DNA from: Mauremys mutica
Lineage: Eukaryota > Chordata > Testudines > Geoemydidae
Assembly: GCF_020497125.1 (NCBI RefSeq)
Contig: NC_059081.1
Coordinates: 58,672,768-58,736,767, forward strand
Length of the DNA: 64,000 bases
Direction of reading: 5' to 3'
Positions within the stretch are counted from its first letter, which is position 1, and the number at the start of each line of letters is the position of its first letter. The notes under the pieces are model-generated. The model was not told where the DNA came from, searched no databases, and worked only from the letters and a program-made list of their open reading frames with translations. Below, one piece after another: positions 24,480-35,384 of this stretch. Made by a program: the position numbers and the translations under genes.

Positions 24480-25105
24480 TTCTTGGTCAGCCAATCACTC
24501 AGACAAACAAGGTTGGCTACAATTTGCAGGAGATAATGCTGCGTGCTTCTTGTTTACAACGTTGCCTAAAAGTGAGAACAGGCATTTGAATGGTACTGTT
24601 GTAGCTGGCGTCACAAGATTTTTACATGCCAGATGTGCTAAAGATTCATATGTTCCTTTATGCTTAAACCACCATTCCAGAGGACATGCTTCCATGCTGA
24701 TGATGGGTTCTGCTTGATAACAATCCAAAGCAGTGCGGACTGACGCATGTTCATTTTCATCATCTGAGTCAGATGTCACCAGCAGAAGTTTGATTTTCTT
24801 TTTTGGTGTTTGGGTTCTCTAGTTTCTGCATTAGGGTATTGCTCTTTTAAGATTTCTAAAAGCATGCTCCACACTTCGTCCCTCTCAGATTTTGGACAGC
24901 ACTTCAGATTCTTAAACCTTGGTTCTAGTGCTGTAGCTATATTTGGAAATCTCACATCGGTACCTTCTTTGCGTTTTGTCAAATTTGCTGTGAAAGTGTT
25001 CTTAAAATGAACATGTGCTGGGTCATCATCCAAGACTGCTATAACATTAAATATATGCAGAATGCAGGTAAAACAGAGCAGGAGACGTGCAATTCTCCCC
25101 CCCAA
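24480..25105 (-). pseudogene. hAT transposase C-terminal fragment (left arm and loop)
   Basis: The minus strand first reads a segment with ATALEPRFKNLKCCPKSERD (loop, frame at 24776-25105). A second frame (24495-24779) then reads SMEACPLEWWFKHKGTYESL, LACKNLVTPATTVPFKCLFS and NVVNKKHAALSP, the hATC dimerisation domain with its WW and PATxVPxxxLFS signatures. The two frames are joined by a frameshift near 24778. No N-terminal BED finger or catalytic DDE part is present. Confidence 0.8.
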
Positions 25106-25142
25106 GGAGTACAGTCAAAAATTTAATCAACACATTTTTTTA

Positions 25143-25310
25143 AAGAGCATCATCAGCATGGAAGCATGTCTTCTGGAATGGTGGCTGAAGCATGAAGGGG
25201 CATATGAATGTTTAGCATATCTGGCATGTAAATACCTTCCAACGCCGGCTACAAAAGTGCCATGCGAATGCCTGTTCTCACTTTCAGGTGACATTGTAAA
25301 TAAGAAGTAG
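25143..25310 (+). pseudogene. hAT transposase C-terminal fragment (right arm)
   Basis: The plus strand reads IISMEACLLEWWLKHEGAYE, then LACKYLPTPATKVPCECLFS and GDIVNKK, the same hATC segment as in the left arm but on the opposite strand. A stop follows VNKK. Confidence 0.8.
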
Positions 25311-25760
25311 GCAGAAGTATCTCCCGTCAATGTAAACAAACTTGTTTGTCTTAGCAATTGGCTGAACAAGAAGTAGGACTGAGTGGAATTGTAAGCTCTG
25401 AAGTTTTACATTGTTTTGTTTTTGAGTGAAGTTATGTAACCAAAAAAATCTGCATTTGTAAATTACACTTTCATGATAGAGATTGCACTTCAGTACTTGC
25501 ATGAGGTGAATTGAAAAATACTATTTCATTTATCATTTTTATACTGCATATATTTGTAATAAAAAAAATAAAATGAGCACTGTGCCCTTTGTATTCTGTG
25601 TTGTAATTGAAATCAATATTGATAATATAGAAAAACATCCAAAAATATTTAATAAATTTCAATTGGTATTCTATTGTTATAAGTGCAGTTAATCGCGATT
25701 AATTTTTCTGAGTTAATCACATGAGTTAACTTCGATTTAATTGACAGCTCTACTTAAAAT

Positions 25761-26383
25761 AAATATTAACGAGTTTGAAAATATCTTGGTAAGTTTCACG
25801 CAAACTGTATATGATGGCAGATCATTCTGAATGTAATATAGAAGGGGAAACGGTTACTTTTCAAAATTTCTTTTTAAAATTTATTTCAACGCTTTGTTTC
25901 TCAAATTAGACTAGCAAAATTAATTATTATATATGTCCCTTTCGAGATGTCTCCTGTACCATACCTTGGAGTGATACCAAATTGGGGTAACTGATGAACT
26001 CTTTCAATTTATGTAATGTGTCCTTAAGAGAAGAGTAGGCGAGAGAAATAAATTGTCATTGTCATCAGACTTCCTTTTTTTTGTTTATAATTTTTTTTTA
26101 AAAAAAAAAGGAAAGAAACCTTAAGGGGGGAGGGAATGCTTGAGCAAATACTTGAAATCTGCTCTCAAATCTATGCTGCTAAATTTTGATTTTCTACTTC
26201 ACTCACAGAATAAAGACAGTAAATTAGCAATAAATTGTCCTGCACTCAGGTTATTTCTTTCAAGGTTTCCAACAAGCTTTTCTCATGTAAATCTCCCTGA
26301 GTAACTTCTACAGACTATTTGGTGCATTTTGAGCATACTTTTGAACTATAGCTCTTAATATGTATCAAGTCACAAATAAAGAT
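25761..26383. other. Intronic sequence, nothing recognised
   Basis: Short T- and A-rich tracts near 26080-26110; no coding. Confidence 0.5.
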
Positions 26384-26391
26384 GTTATGGC

Positions 26392-26977
26392 CAAGGCTAC
26401 GTTTTAGTCACAGGTATTTTTTAGTAAAAGTCATGGACAGGTCATAGGCGATAAACAAAAATTCATGGGCCTGTGACCTGTCCATGACTTTTACTAAAAA
26501 TACCCACCATTACTAAAACTTGGAGGGTTGGGGGAGGGGGCGGTCCAGGGGCTCTGCAGGTGCTGGGGGGCGTGGCGTGGCGGGATGCAGCATGTGGCCT
26601 GGCAACCCCACTGGTACTGGGTGAGGGAGGGCTGGCAGGGGTTCTCCACCTGGCTCCGCATCCCTGCAGCTCCTAGGTGGTGGAGTGCATGGGCTCCTCC
26701 ACTGCTCCCGCCACAAGCGCTGGCTGCCGCAGCTCCCATCAGCCAGGAACTGCAGCCAGTGGGAGCTGTGGGGATGGGGCCTGCAGGCAGCGCAGAGACC
26801 GCCTCCACCACCTAGAAGCTGCAGGGCGGCCGCACACCCCCTGCACTCTCCAAACTCCTGCCCCTTACCCTGAGCCCCCTCCCACACACCCAGACTGCTG
26901 CTGATGGCCCAGGGGCTGCTGCAGAGGTCACGGAAAGTCACAGAATCTGTGACCTCTGTGACAGACTCATAGCCTTA
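26392..26977. mobile_element. Non-autonomous hAT element with subterminal hairpin
   Basis: Ends CAAGGCTACG (left) and CATAGCCTTA (right) are inverted repeats with small differences, flanked by an exact 8-bp duplication GTTATGGC (26384-26391 and 26978-26985). Near the left end, an arm around tttttagtaaaagtcatgga is repeated in inverse as tccatgacttttactaaaaa, forming a hairpin of about 30-bp arms (about 26414-26505). The interior is GC-rich and non-coding. Confidence 0.85.
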
Positions 26978-27084
26978 GTTATGGCATTTTTTAGTTTTGA
27001 AGTGCCATGTTTTTGAGATATAAAACATACATGTAGGCCACTTAAAGCTTTTAAAGATTATATGGTACTTCCCTCAAGAGTAAT

Positions 27085-27945
27085 AAAACTTTACAGATGG
27101 GTAATGTGAGATTAAGGGCTTGGCTACACTTGCAAGTTGCAGCGCTGGTAGAGGCTTTCCAGGGCTGCAATTAGTAACCATCCACACCTGCAAGGCACAT
27201 CCAGCACTGCAACTCCCTGGCTGCAGCGCTGGCTGTACACCTGGTCAGGTTGGGGTGTAGCGATTGCAGCACTGGTGATCCAGCGCTGCTCATCAAGTGT
27301 GGACACACACCAGTGCTTTTATTGGCCTCCAGGGAATAAGGAGATATCCCAGAATGCTTTTAACTAAATTACTCTCTTTGTTTTGTTATGCAACCTCTCT
27401 TTGTTTTGTTGTGAACTCCGATCGGAGCTCCGTTGAACTGCTTATCTAAAAAAACAAACACTGATCACAGCAAACAGGAGCTATCTGTACCTGGCTGTGA
27501 ACGATCAAATGAGAGGCAGGGAGTGAATGTTTGCTTGACAGAGAAACAGCGTTGGATGCAGGCTGTTTGCAATTAAGACTAAGGGTTCGCGAACATTTTG
27601 TGATTTTTCAATCCAGGAAGCTAACACACAGTGTTGGCTCCAAAAGTCCACTCTCTCTATCTTCCCCGCTCCCTGTCACAGTACACCACCCTCCACCCCC
27701 TCTTTTGAAAAGCACGTTGTTGCCACTTGAATGCTGGGATAGCTGCCCATAATGCAGCACTCCCAACAGCGCTGCAAATGCTGCAAATGTGGCCACACAC
27801 CAGCGCTGTTCCTGCACAGCTGCATGACCAGCGCTGTAACTCCCAGCGCTGCAACTTTCAAGTGTAGCCAAGCCCTAAGTGACTCGGTCAAGGCAACACA
27901 GCAGGTCCATGGCCAACTGGGATTAGAACCCAATCCTGTTCCCAT
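27085..27945 (-). repeat. MIR SINE, split by a younger insertion
   Basis: Left part 27085-27115 (ttacagatgggtaatgtgag...) and right part 27879-27945 (gtgactcggtcaaggcaaca...) join into the antisense of the MIR core. The 760 bp between is a DNA transposon that carries the target duplication TAA. Confidence 0.75.
27116..27875. mobile_element. Non-autonomous PIF/Harbinger-like element
   Basis: Terminal inverted repeats GGGCTTGGCTACACTTG (27116 on) and CAAGTGTAGCCAAGCCC (to 27875) are exact over 17 bp and continue imperfectly inward (gcaagttgcagcgctgg against cagcgctgcaactttc). Flanks are TAA on both sides (27113-27115 and 27876-27878). The interrupted MIR proves the empty site had a single TAA. 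A 3-bp TAA/TTA duplication is typical of PIF/Harbinger. No transposase. Confidence 0.8.
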
Positions 27946-28357
27946 TGAAATTAAAAAAAAAAGTTTTGCTATTGAGTTCAATGGGAACAGGCTTTGACAT
28001 TTGGAGAGGAAAGAACAAAACCACTCAAGCAAGGGCCATGTTGCTTATACCACAGGTATCAAAGGCTGCTGACTCATGTGAGAAAGTCAGCAGACATCTG
28101 ATCTTTGTCCATTGCAAGGGAAAAATCAGCCTTCAATGAGGCTAGAACAGTTTCTGTACCATATCCAACTCATAAGTCCATCTGTAAAGGATCAAGGAAA
28201 TATGAAGGCTTCAGATTACCTTAAAGTCCTCAGTCCTTTGGTTAGAATGGTCCCATCAGTATATGTTCATAGTCCAGAGGCTGGAGCAGGGTCAAAACCA
28301 CTGTTTAAACACCTTCCATCTGTCCCACCCCCTCCCCTCTTGAGGACTCTCGACCAA

Positions 28358-28438
28358 TTTAACAGCAGAATACATATGCTAACAAATTTAAACAAAGCCT
28401 TTGTTTAAGTTTGTTAACATATGTATTGTGCTGTTAAA
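28358..28438. repeat. Near-perfect 40-bp-arm palindrome
   Basis: Arms 28358-28397 and 28399-28438 are complementary at 37 of 40 positions around a single central base at 28398. Each arm starts or ends with tttaacagca / ctgttaaa. AT-rich; family unknown. Confidence 0.9.
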
Positions 28439-28639
28439 CCCATATAAAGAATGAATGTCCTCCCTAGTCGCATTCTGCTCTTTTAAGGAGCAGAGTGCAG
28501 CTCCCCCACCCTCTGGAGGGGGAGGGAAGGCTAGCCTCCCCAAGTGTTTCTGGTACCCTGTACCCGCTAAAAATCTCTTGCCGGTACTGCATATTGGAGC
28601 GTACCAGTCTACTTGCACTCCTGAGTATTCCTCTCCCAC

Positions 28640-28995
28640 CATCCACCTGATGGCTTGTTAATCTCCCACAAGTAGGAATGCACAGAGGCCATCCACGAAG
28701 AAAAAGGTTACTTATCAGTAACTACTGTTCTTTGGGAACTGCCTCTGTGTAGTCACACTATCCACACACCTACCCCCTACTTAGGATTTCTATGAAAAAT
28801 CAGGTTTCTGTCCTTAAAGAGAAGGAACTGAGGTGTTTGGGAAGGTGCACCCCTTTGTATAGAGTAGGGTGAGGACTTCACTTATGCATCAGAATGCTCA
28901 TGTACACACACATCCTTCCCTCCTGTACTGCTTTTCAGTGCTGTTTCACAACTTGACTCTGAATTCCACAAGTCTGAATGCACAGTGGTGCCTCT
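28640..28995 (+). mobile_element. DIRS right end (internal complementary region plus ITR)
   Basis: cacaagtaggaatgcacaga then gaagaaaaaggttacttatc, followed by tactgttctttgggaactgc, parallels the internal complementary region of the 15.4-kb element. Inverted counterparts appear at the far end (tgaatgcacagtggtgcctc ... aagaacaagctattggtaac, up to 28995). No coding part is attached, so this is a relic of the 3' end only. Confidence 0.6.
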
Positions 28996-29810
28996 CTAAG
29001 AACAAGCTATTGGTAACCTGTCTTTCTGAGACTACCCCATTTATTTTCAGTATGGAGGACAAGCATTCCATGCATCATTTTAAAACCATATTCTAGGTAG
29101 ATCACATTTTGAGTCTAAATTACTTGTTCTTCCAATATTAAGAAAACAAATGTAAATATTTTGCATACTGAAATGTCTAGCAGCTAAATATTAACTCTTT
29201 ATCTTTACGTCTATGAAGTGTCTCATTCTGAACTCTGATCATGTGCACTCTTTCTTTTTTTTCTTTTTTTGGGCTAGGTTACCATATGCGTAGTCCAAAG
29301 TCATTAGCAGCCTTATGCATAGCTGTCCATCAGGATGGCTGTTTTCTGCTTAGTAGTATAAGCTCAGTTTTGTTGATCATTGTGGAAATAAACTATGCAG
29401 TAGTTGGCATATGGATCAACAGCCTGGGCTTTAAAAATAAATCCAGTATTAAATTGGGCATAAATTTTGGTAGTACTTAAAAGTCACAGCAAAAAAACAA
29501 CAAAAACCACCCTAATAATATTGGTAATTGCTTTGTTCTGTGCTTTTATAGGGAAACTCTGAAAACACATTTCATGAGAGCAATGTAATCATGGGGCAAA
29601 GTTTAAAAGAACAACAACAAAAAGCAAATTCTGAGCTTAATTTCCAAGTGGTGTCTCATAGCTCCTATGGTATTACATTTTGTGTGTGTGCACTCTGTAC
29701 TGAATACATAACAATTCTGTTTCCAGTATGGCTAATTGAAAATTTGCTTTATTGAATTTTACACCCACACTTCACTTGTGAAATCTTATTATTGTTTTTA
29801 TTTTTTCTAG
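28996..29810. other. Last part of the intron before the first FAM117B exon seen
   Basis: AT-rich; ends in a T-rich polypyrimidine tract and ag acceptor at 29809-29810. No repeat called. Confidence 0.6.
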
Positions 29811-29962
29811 TTGACAAATCACGACCACCTTCATCAAGCCCTTCCAGTATAATTCGCCGCACTTCCTCACTGGATACACTTGCTGCTCCCTACCTCGCTG
29901 GACAATGGCCTCGTGATAATCATGGACAGGCTGCTCCCTGTATGAGGGACAAAGCCACGCAG
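29811..29962 (+). CDS. FAM117B: FAM117B internal exon (probably exon 2)
   Basis: This 152-bp exon starts after a pyrimidine-rich tract ending in ttttttctag and ends at cag|gtaaga. The first two bases complete a codon begun in the previous exon, then 50 whole codons follow, so it ends in phase 0. It encodes the conserved Ser-rich segment with RRTSSLDTLAAPYL, then a WPRD motif and CMRDKATQ. RRTSS is a basophilic-kinase or 14-3-3-like context, but that function is inference. The frame stays open four residues past the donor before a stop in the intron. Family identity is from remembered paralogue sequences; FAM117B fits better than GLCCI1. Confidence 0.85.
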
Positions 29963-31019
29963 GTAAGACAGTTTTGTTAGGGGTGTGTCTTTTTTTTTTT
30001 TTTTCCTGTATTCATTCACCTTCCAAGCTCATTTCTTTGGAATTTTTCTTCCCTTCCCAAATTCCTGGAGAGAGTTTGTTTTTCTATTTATTCCCAAATT
30101 CTTTGCACCCTTGCACGTCCCCCTCCCCCCCAAAAAAGGGGGGGGGCAGAAGAGACAAGATCTACCTCTGTTGTCACTCATTTAAAGTCAGAAAGGCACT
30201 AGTGCATCATGCATCTAAACTTGTTTTTTATTGCTCAAACTTCAAGTGCAGATTAGAGGACCACATTGGTGGTGGTAATATTTAAACTATTACATGGGTA
30301 TTATTGCATGACATTTTATTTGTATAGCTCCTTAATTATAGAGGCAGCTAGTATAGAGTATAGTATAGAGGCACAACACTTTCCATTATCAGGCATTCTT
30401 GTGACTTTTTGCCTTTGAGAAGCATTAACTCCTTTATGGTTGGCAGCAGGCCTTTGATGCTCAGCAAAGAGAAACCTCTTAGGTTATGGAAGTGGCTTTT
30501 CTTTTGTTCTGTGAAATTCTAAGGAGATTTAGCTGAATTGCAAAATATTTAAAATCACCATATTTGAACACTTGCTTGCTTGTGTGGGAGTAAGTGCCTG
30601 AGGAATCCTGGTCTGGGAATCTGTAGAGAGCATCAGAATCCTTCACTGCTCTGAAAATGATCACTGCTGCTTGTCTGTTAAGGAAGAAGGCAACCATTTT
30701 TTATAATATTTAGAGTATGACATAGAATGAGAATTATTTTCTCTGGCTTTTCCTTCAGAATTTGTAGTGATTTGTACACCAAACCATTTAAAAAACATGT
30801 AACAAAATATAAAAGCGTGTTCCAGTCTTTTGCTACTGACTTCACACTGTGATGAATTCAAACCAACCTGTAAAAGTTGACTGTCAGCTTCTGTACTGAA
30901 CACAGCATTCAAAAATACTTGCATTTAGATGTAGGGAGTTGCTTAATTTTGTAATTGTTAAACATTTTGGCATATTTCTATGTTCTTTATAGCAAGAAAT
31001 GGAAAGCAGCATCCTCTGA

Positions 31020-31104
<85 letters not shown>

Positions 31105-32155
31105 CTCTCACACACCAACTTTAAAAACCTCCTACTCTCATCTGATCTTAGAAGAATATATAGAATTGTCATCCATCCCTGCTTTCTTCCACCCCTTCTC
31201 CTAGCCAAATGATCAAGGCAGGAAAGTAACTTAGAACATTACTAAGTTTAAACATCCTATTTTACCTTTTACAGTTTCCAAAGTTAACATCCCCTTAAAA
31301 TTTCTTTACATATTAGCCCCCTTGAAAATACTACCATGGAGTGCCAACACTCTGTTGTGGGATTCAGTGGTGGGCATATTCTCACAGCATAGCATATGCT
31401 GGGATATCGTAATTGAGTAGGAACTGGTGTCTAGGTGTCAAAGTCTTGACAAAAGAGAAGTATATTTTGGGGGGTAAAAAACTTGGTCGTTTGAGTGGTT
31501 TCAGCTCATTTATCGCTTGCAACAGAGATGTAGAGTTTTTGTTTTAATGTAGAACATAAGAAACTATTCTCCAATTGCTCACACATAAATCAAATTTTTA
31601 TTTCATCTAGCCAGTTAGCCTCATGCTTACAGCAAGTATATCTTGATTGTACTTTCCTTGAATGCTTTTCCCTTGAGTGCACTTGGTGCAATGAATCTTC
31701 AAAACCATGCTGTGTAAAAGTGTTGGTTTGTCAAGACACAAAATAGATACATTCTGTTCTCTCTATAATGCTTCATTATTAGTAAAAGCTGGAGGCCTTA
31801 TTGGCTAGTGCATTTAGCAGAACCATGTAAGCAATATCATCTGAGTGTTGGTTTTGACGTCTAAGATCCTTTATAGCTTAGGATCTGGCTACTTGAAATT
31901 CTCTATCTGTCTGTGTCTGTCTCTGCAGAAATGCTACATCTGTAGTTAGCTGGATTTGGATCACCCTTGGTTCAAAAAAGAGGAAGGTCTTCTTCTTTGA
32001 GTGGCTCTGCTCCCTCTAATAGGTATTGCAAAGAAGCTTCTCAAAGCAATATCCATGAGACCAATCCCCCTCTTACCCTTCTCCTCAATGTCACCAAATG
32101 TTCTGGGGGCAAGGATGTATAAGAGTGCGCAGTGCCCTCTATCATGTCAGCCATT
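29963..32155. other. Intronic sequence with a microsatellite
   Basis: Single-copy-looking intron. Near 31987-32030 cttctttgagtggctctgct resembles a DIRS terminal edge but is too short to call. A C/G-rich tract lies at 30118-30148. Confidence 0.5.
31019..31116 (+). repeat. (CT)n/(CA)n compound microsatellite
   Basis: Alternating blocks of CT and CA repeats: (CT)n, (CA)n, a long (CT)n, (CA)n, with two short interruptions at the right end. Gives spurious Ser/Leu- or Arg/Glu-repeat open frames on both strands. Confidence 0.95.
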
Positions 32156-32159
32156 GTGC

Positions 32160-32390
32160 TATATAAGAACGGCCATATTGGGTCAGACCAAAGGTCTGTC
32201 TAGCCCAGTATCCTGTCTTCTGACAGTGGCCAATGCCAGGCTCCCCAGAGGGAATGAACAGAACATTCCCTCCCTTCCATTCCCAGCTTCTGGCAAACAG
32301 AGGTTAGGGACACCATCCCTGCGCATCCTGGCTAATAACCATTAATGGACCTATGCTCCTTGAATTTATCTAGGTGTTTGGGTTTTTTTT
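32160..32390 (-). mobile_element. CR1-like LINE 3' fragment, antisense
   Basis: Runs such as gaacggccatattgggtcag, agcccagtatcctgtcttct and ccagcttctggcaaacagag are the complement of a widespread turtle/bird CR1 3' region. The same region is found in sense at 55400-55690. Confidence 0.75.
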
Positions 32391-32399
32391 AACCCTGCT

Positions 32400-34499
32400 A
32401 TAGTCTGTGCTAGACTGAAGTGGACCACTCTGGTCTGTTCGGATCCGAGGTTTTTCTCCATTCTTTGCTAATCATTTAGGATGGTTGTAGTTTAGTGCTG
32501 AGTATCCTTTGGTACAGATTTCCAGAAAGTAAGGATCCCCTCTGTCTTCTGAACAGATTTCAATCTGTTATCTTCCAAAAGTTCTATTATTTCCCTCTGG
32601 GATATTGCTTCATCAGTGACTAAAGAGGGATTCAGACAATTGGCTTCAGCACCAAAAGGGTCAATCAGAAATCTGATCTGAGGTCTTTTCCACTGTAAAA
32701 CTTGGAATCTTTCCTCAAAACTGTCCTTAGGATCTTTAATCATGCTCACATCTAGTTGTGCTCCATTTTAGAGATTCTGCTGCATCTTCTTTTGCTTTGG
32801 CTTGAAGTTGTGACATTGAGGGAAAGTATGTCAGCTCTCCCTCAAGCATTTGTCTGTGAAACAGCTGCAGTTTGTTCATGAACGCAAATACACTTTGCAC
32901 TAGATCAGACAGCAACCGGAATTTTCTTTGTAAGTCCAGGTTTATCCAAATGCAGCAGCATGTCCGCAAGAAATGCCAAAGCTAGAACCCACCCAGGATC
33001 TGTAAGCTCAGGGTGTATTCTGTGCTTTTTCTCCATAAACAATTTTACTGGTTCCAGGAGCTCCAAAAAAGGGAAATAACTTTACCTCTCGAGAGTCCTC
33101 GAACTGCACAGTGAAATGGCAAATTGGCAGGGAAGTCGTCTTCATCCAGATCTTTTGATTAGATTTTGAAATTGTCTGTGATTGAGTGCATTTGGGCAAA
33201 TGAAATTCACAATGTGCAAGACAGGTTTCATGACGTGATCAAATTTGAGATTTTTAGATTCCAGTTGCTCCTGATAAATACAGTGAAATGGCCAAAATTC
33301 AGGAAAGCTCTCGTCAGACTTACAAAGCCCTACTAATCCATTCACAGATCCCCCCATGGATGGAGCCCCATCCGTTGCAATGACAGTGAGCTTCTGTAAA
33401 GGGAAGTGGTGTTTCACAACTAACAACATCAATACCTCCTTTAGATCTCATCCACAAGTTCTGTCCTGTTAGTGGCACGATATCCAGGAGTTCTTTCCCT
33501 TTACAACACAGTCGTCAGACACAGTCTGGACAAATACCGATAATTGCGGTTTATTCTGTACATCGCACAACTCATCTAAAGCGATGCTCAAATACTCACA
33601 CTGTTGAAGTTGCAAGTACAGTTGCGATTCGATGTCACTGTTAAGATCAGAGATTCTGCATTCTATTGTGTGGTGTGAAAGCTACGGGCCAGAAATTTTC
33701 TTCTGTAGATTCTCGCTTCTCTGGTGACAGGATTGACTTCACATCAGTGAACCATGTTTTTATAAACTCACCTTCAGAGTAGGGCTTTTTTGCACGGGCT
33801 ATGTGCCAGACCACATAATAGGACACTGCAGACTGCAGCGTTAATCGGTTGGCAAATCTGGTGAAGACCTGGGCTTCTACATCTGTTTGAAAAAACAAAG
33901 TTTTCAGTTTTAAAGTGCAGTGTTCAGAACCTTCTAGGAATTCTTGATCCATATGTGCATGGCTCGAAGCAAAATGACACTGCAAGTTTTGAAGATTTGA
34001 AGTGAGATACACACGTCTGGCAAAGAAGACACATGGCCTTACCATTATGTTCAACGAAAAAGTACTTATTCTCCCAATCCTGTTGGAAGCCTCGATTTTC
34101 ATCTGTGTATTTTCTTTTCTGTTTGCACTTGCCTTCCATTGTTAGATGGTGTAAGAAAAATTTTGATTAAAAATTTCCATACCAGCTAGTCGCTATGTGC
34201 TTTATTGAAGGAGACACAGGCGCTGGCCAGGGGTTGCTATAACCCTGGCTGTACCCCAGGCCCTGCCTCCAACTCCACTCCTTTTACCACGTCCCCAACC
34301 CCACCCCACCTCTTCCTGCCCTATCCCACCCTATTTGGGGGCCTCTCCTCCAGTGAGCCATGTCCTCACTCCTCCCCCCCAGAGCCTCCTCAGTGCTGAG
34401 CACCCTCCATATTCCCCCCAGAGTTGGCTCCTGGCAGGAGCTTCATATTATCTTCTGAAGAGTTGCATGCGGCTCCAGAGCCGCTGGTTGGCCACCCTG
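32400..34499 (-). mobile_element. Old autonomous hAT transposon relic
   Basis: On the minus strand the element starts at 34499 with CAGGGTGGCCAACCAGCGGC, a typical hAT terminal repeat. A GC-rich leader of about 350 bp and then the transposase relic follow. The left terminus is not recognised; it probably runs into the CR1 fragment ending at about 32390. Confidence 0.65.
32492..34139 (-). pseudogene. hAT transposase relic (ZBED/GTF2IRD2-like family)
   Basis: Broken frames on the minus strand cover most of a transposase. 33924-34139 has a BED-like start (ENKYFFVEHNGKAMCLLCQT). 33647-33890 reads QSAVSYYVVWHIARAKKPYS. 33142-33432 reads VIATDGAPSMGGSVNGLVGL and LKFDHVMKPVLHIVNFICPN. 32736-32969 reads DLVQSVFAFMNKLQLFHRQM, and the last part (32492-32749) EERFQVLQWKRPQIRFLIDP. 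Order and content fit the hAT transposases behind host genes such as GTF2IRD2 and ZBED9. Frameshifts and stops rule out a domesticated gene here. Confidence 0.8.
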
Positions 34500-35384
34500 A
34501 TCTACACACATGCTGATAAGCTTACAAGAGATCACGCCCAACTCTAGGAAGGGCTGTGGCAGGTAGGTGCTCAGTCCTTCAAACTCCACAATGGGTAGGG
34601 TTTTTCTGTACTCACAAGTTCATACCAGATTTTGCTCAGAAAAAGAACACCCATGAATCTGTGAATCACTCCTTTACGCTGTTTGGTTCTTTGATTTTGG
34701 GACTCTGGGAACAGGTAATCGCCAGACAAAGGTTCCCTTCTCAGGGCGAAACTTTGAAAGGCTGAGTTCTTGCATAAACGGAGGATGTATGTTTGCATAT
34801 GCCTCCCCCCAGTAAATTCTCTAACTTTGTCCGATAAATTCATTCTTGTCTGGCACATAGTTTCATGTAGTCTTTTGAAGCTCATGACACTTCCCAGGAT
34901 TTATATTGGTCATGTCTCCCCCTATAGAAATTACATATAATTCCACAATTCATGAACTTTGCATCTTAATACAATGGACTCCAAACCTACTAAAACTTAA
35001 ATCAATAAGGTAAATGGCTGCATCTGTCACAATACCCTCTTTCTGTATTCAGGTCAGGATTTGAATAGTATACAGTAAATAATGCCTAGGCCACATATTG
35101 AACAATGAAGATAAAACAAGCTATTGATTAGTTGGTTATTCAGTAGCACCATCCATTCTGTGCACTGAATGACGCAGATGACCTGTGGGAAAAATATGTG
35201 ATCATGTAATTAAAGACAGTATCATAATGCATATACACCAGGAGGTTGAATTAAAGTTGCCCAGGCAACTTAATTCTAGTATTTCCTAACTTTTGAGTGC
35301 TTGACTATAGTATAGTTGTTTGTGTGATATTGCAATCATTAATTGTGCAGTATTGCTTATATACCAGAATGTTTGTTTGCTTGT
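34500..35384. other. Intronic sequence, nothing recognised
   Basis: No coding call. Confidence 0.5.

Larger units (their letters stand above)
24125..25752. mobile_element. Foldback hAT transposon: two 3' ends in inverted orientation
   Basis: Both ends are the same hAT 3' terminus. The left arm (about 24125-24715) and right arm (about 25143-25752) are inverted copies, roughly 600 bp each and visibly homologous throughout. Each arm carries the C-terminal hAT dimerisation coding region, minus strand on the left and plus strand on the right. A 430-bp single-copy loop lies between. Flanks tttaaaat (24117-24124) and cttaaaat (25753-25760) match at 7 of 8, so the whole foldback probably moved as one unit. 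Confidence 0.85.

Noticed and set aside
26494..26941. Open frames of 75-142 codons on both strands
   Set aside because: They fall in the GC-rich body of the hAT element at 26392-26977.
30955..31212. Leu/Ser- and Arg/Glu-repeat open frames
   Set aside because: Translations of the CT/CA microsatellite.
33142..34139. hAT-derived domesticated gene (ZBED/GTF2IRD2-like)
   Set aside because: The transposase is spread over several frames with stops between; no continuous reading frame survives.
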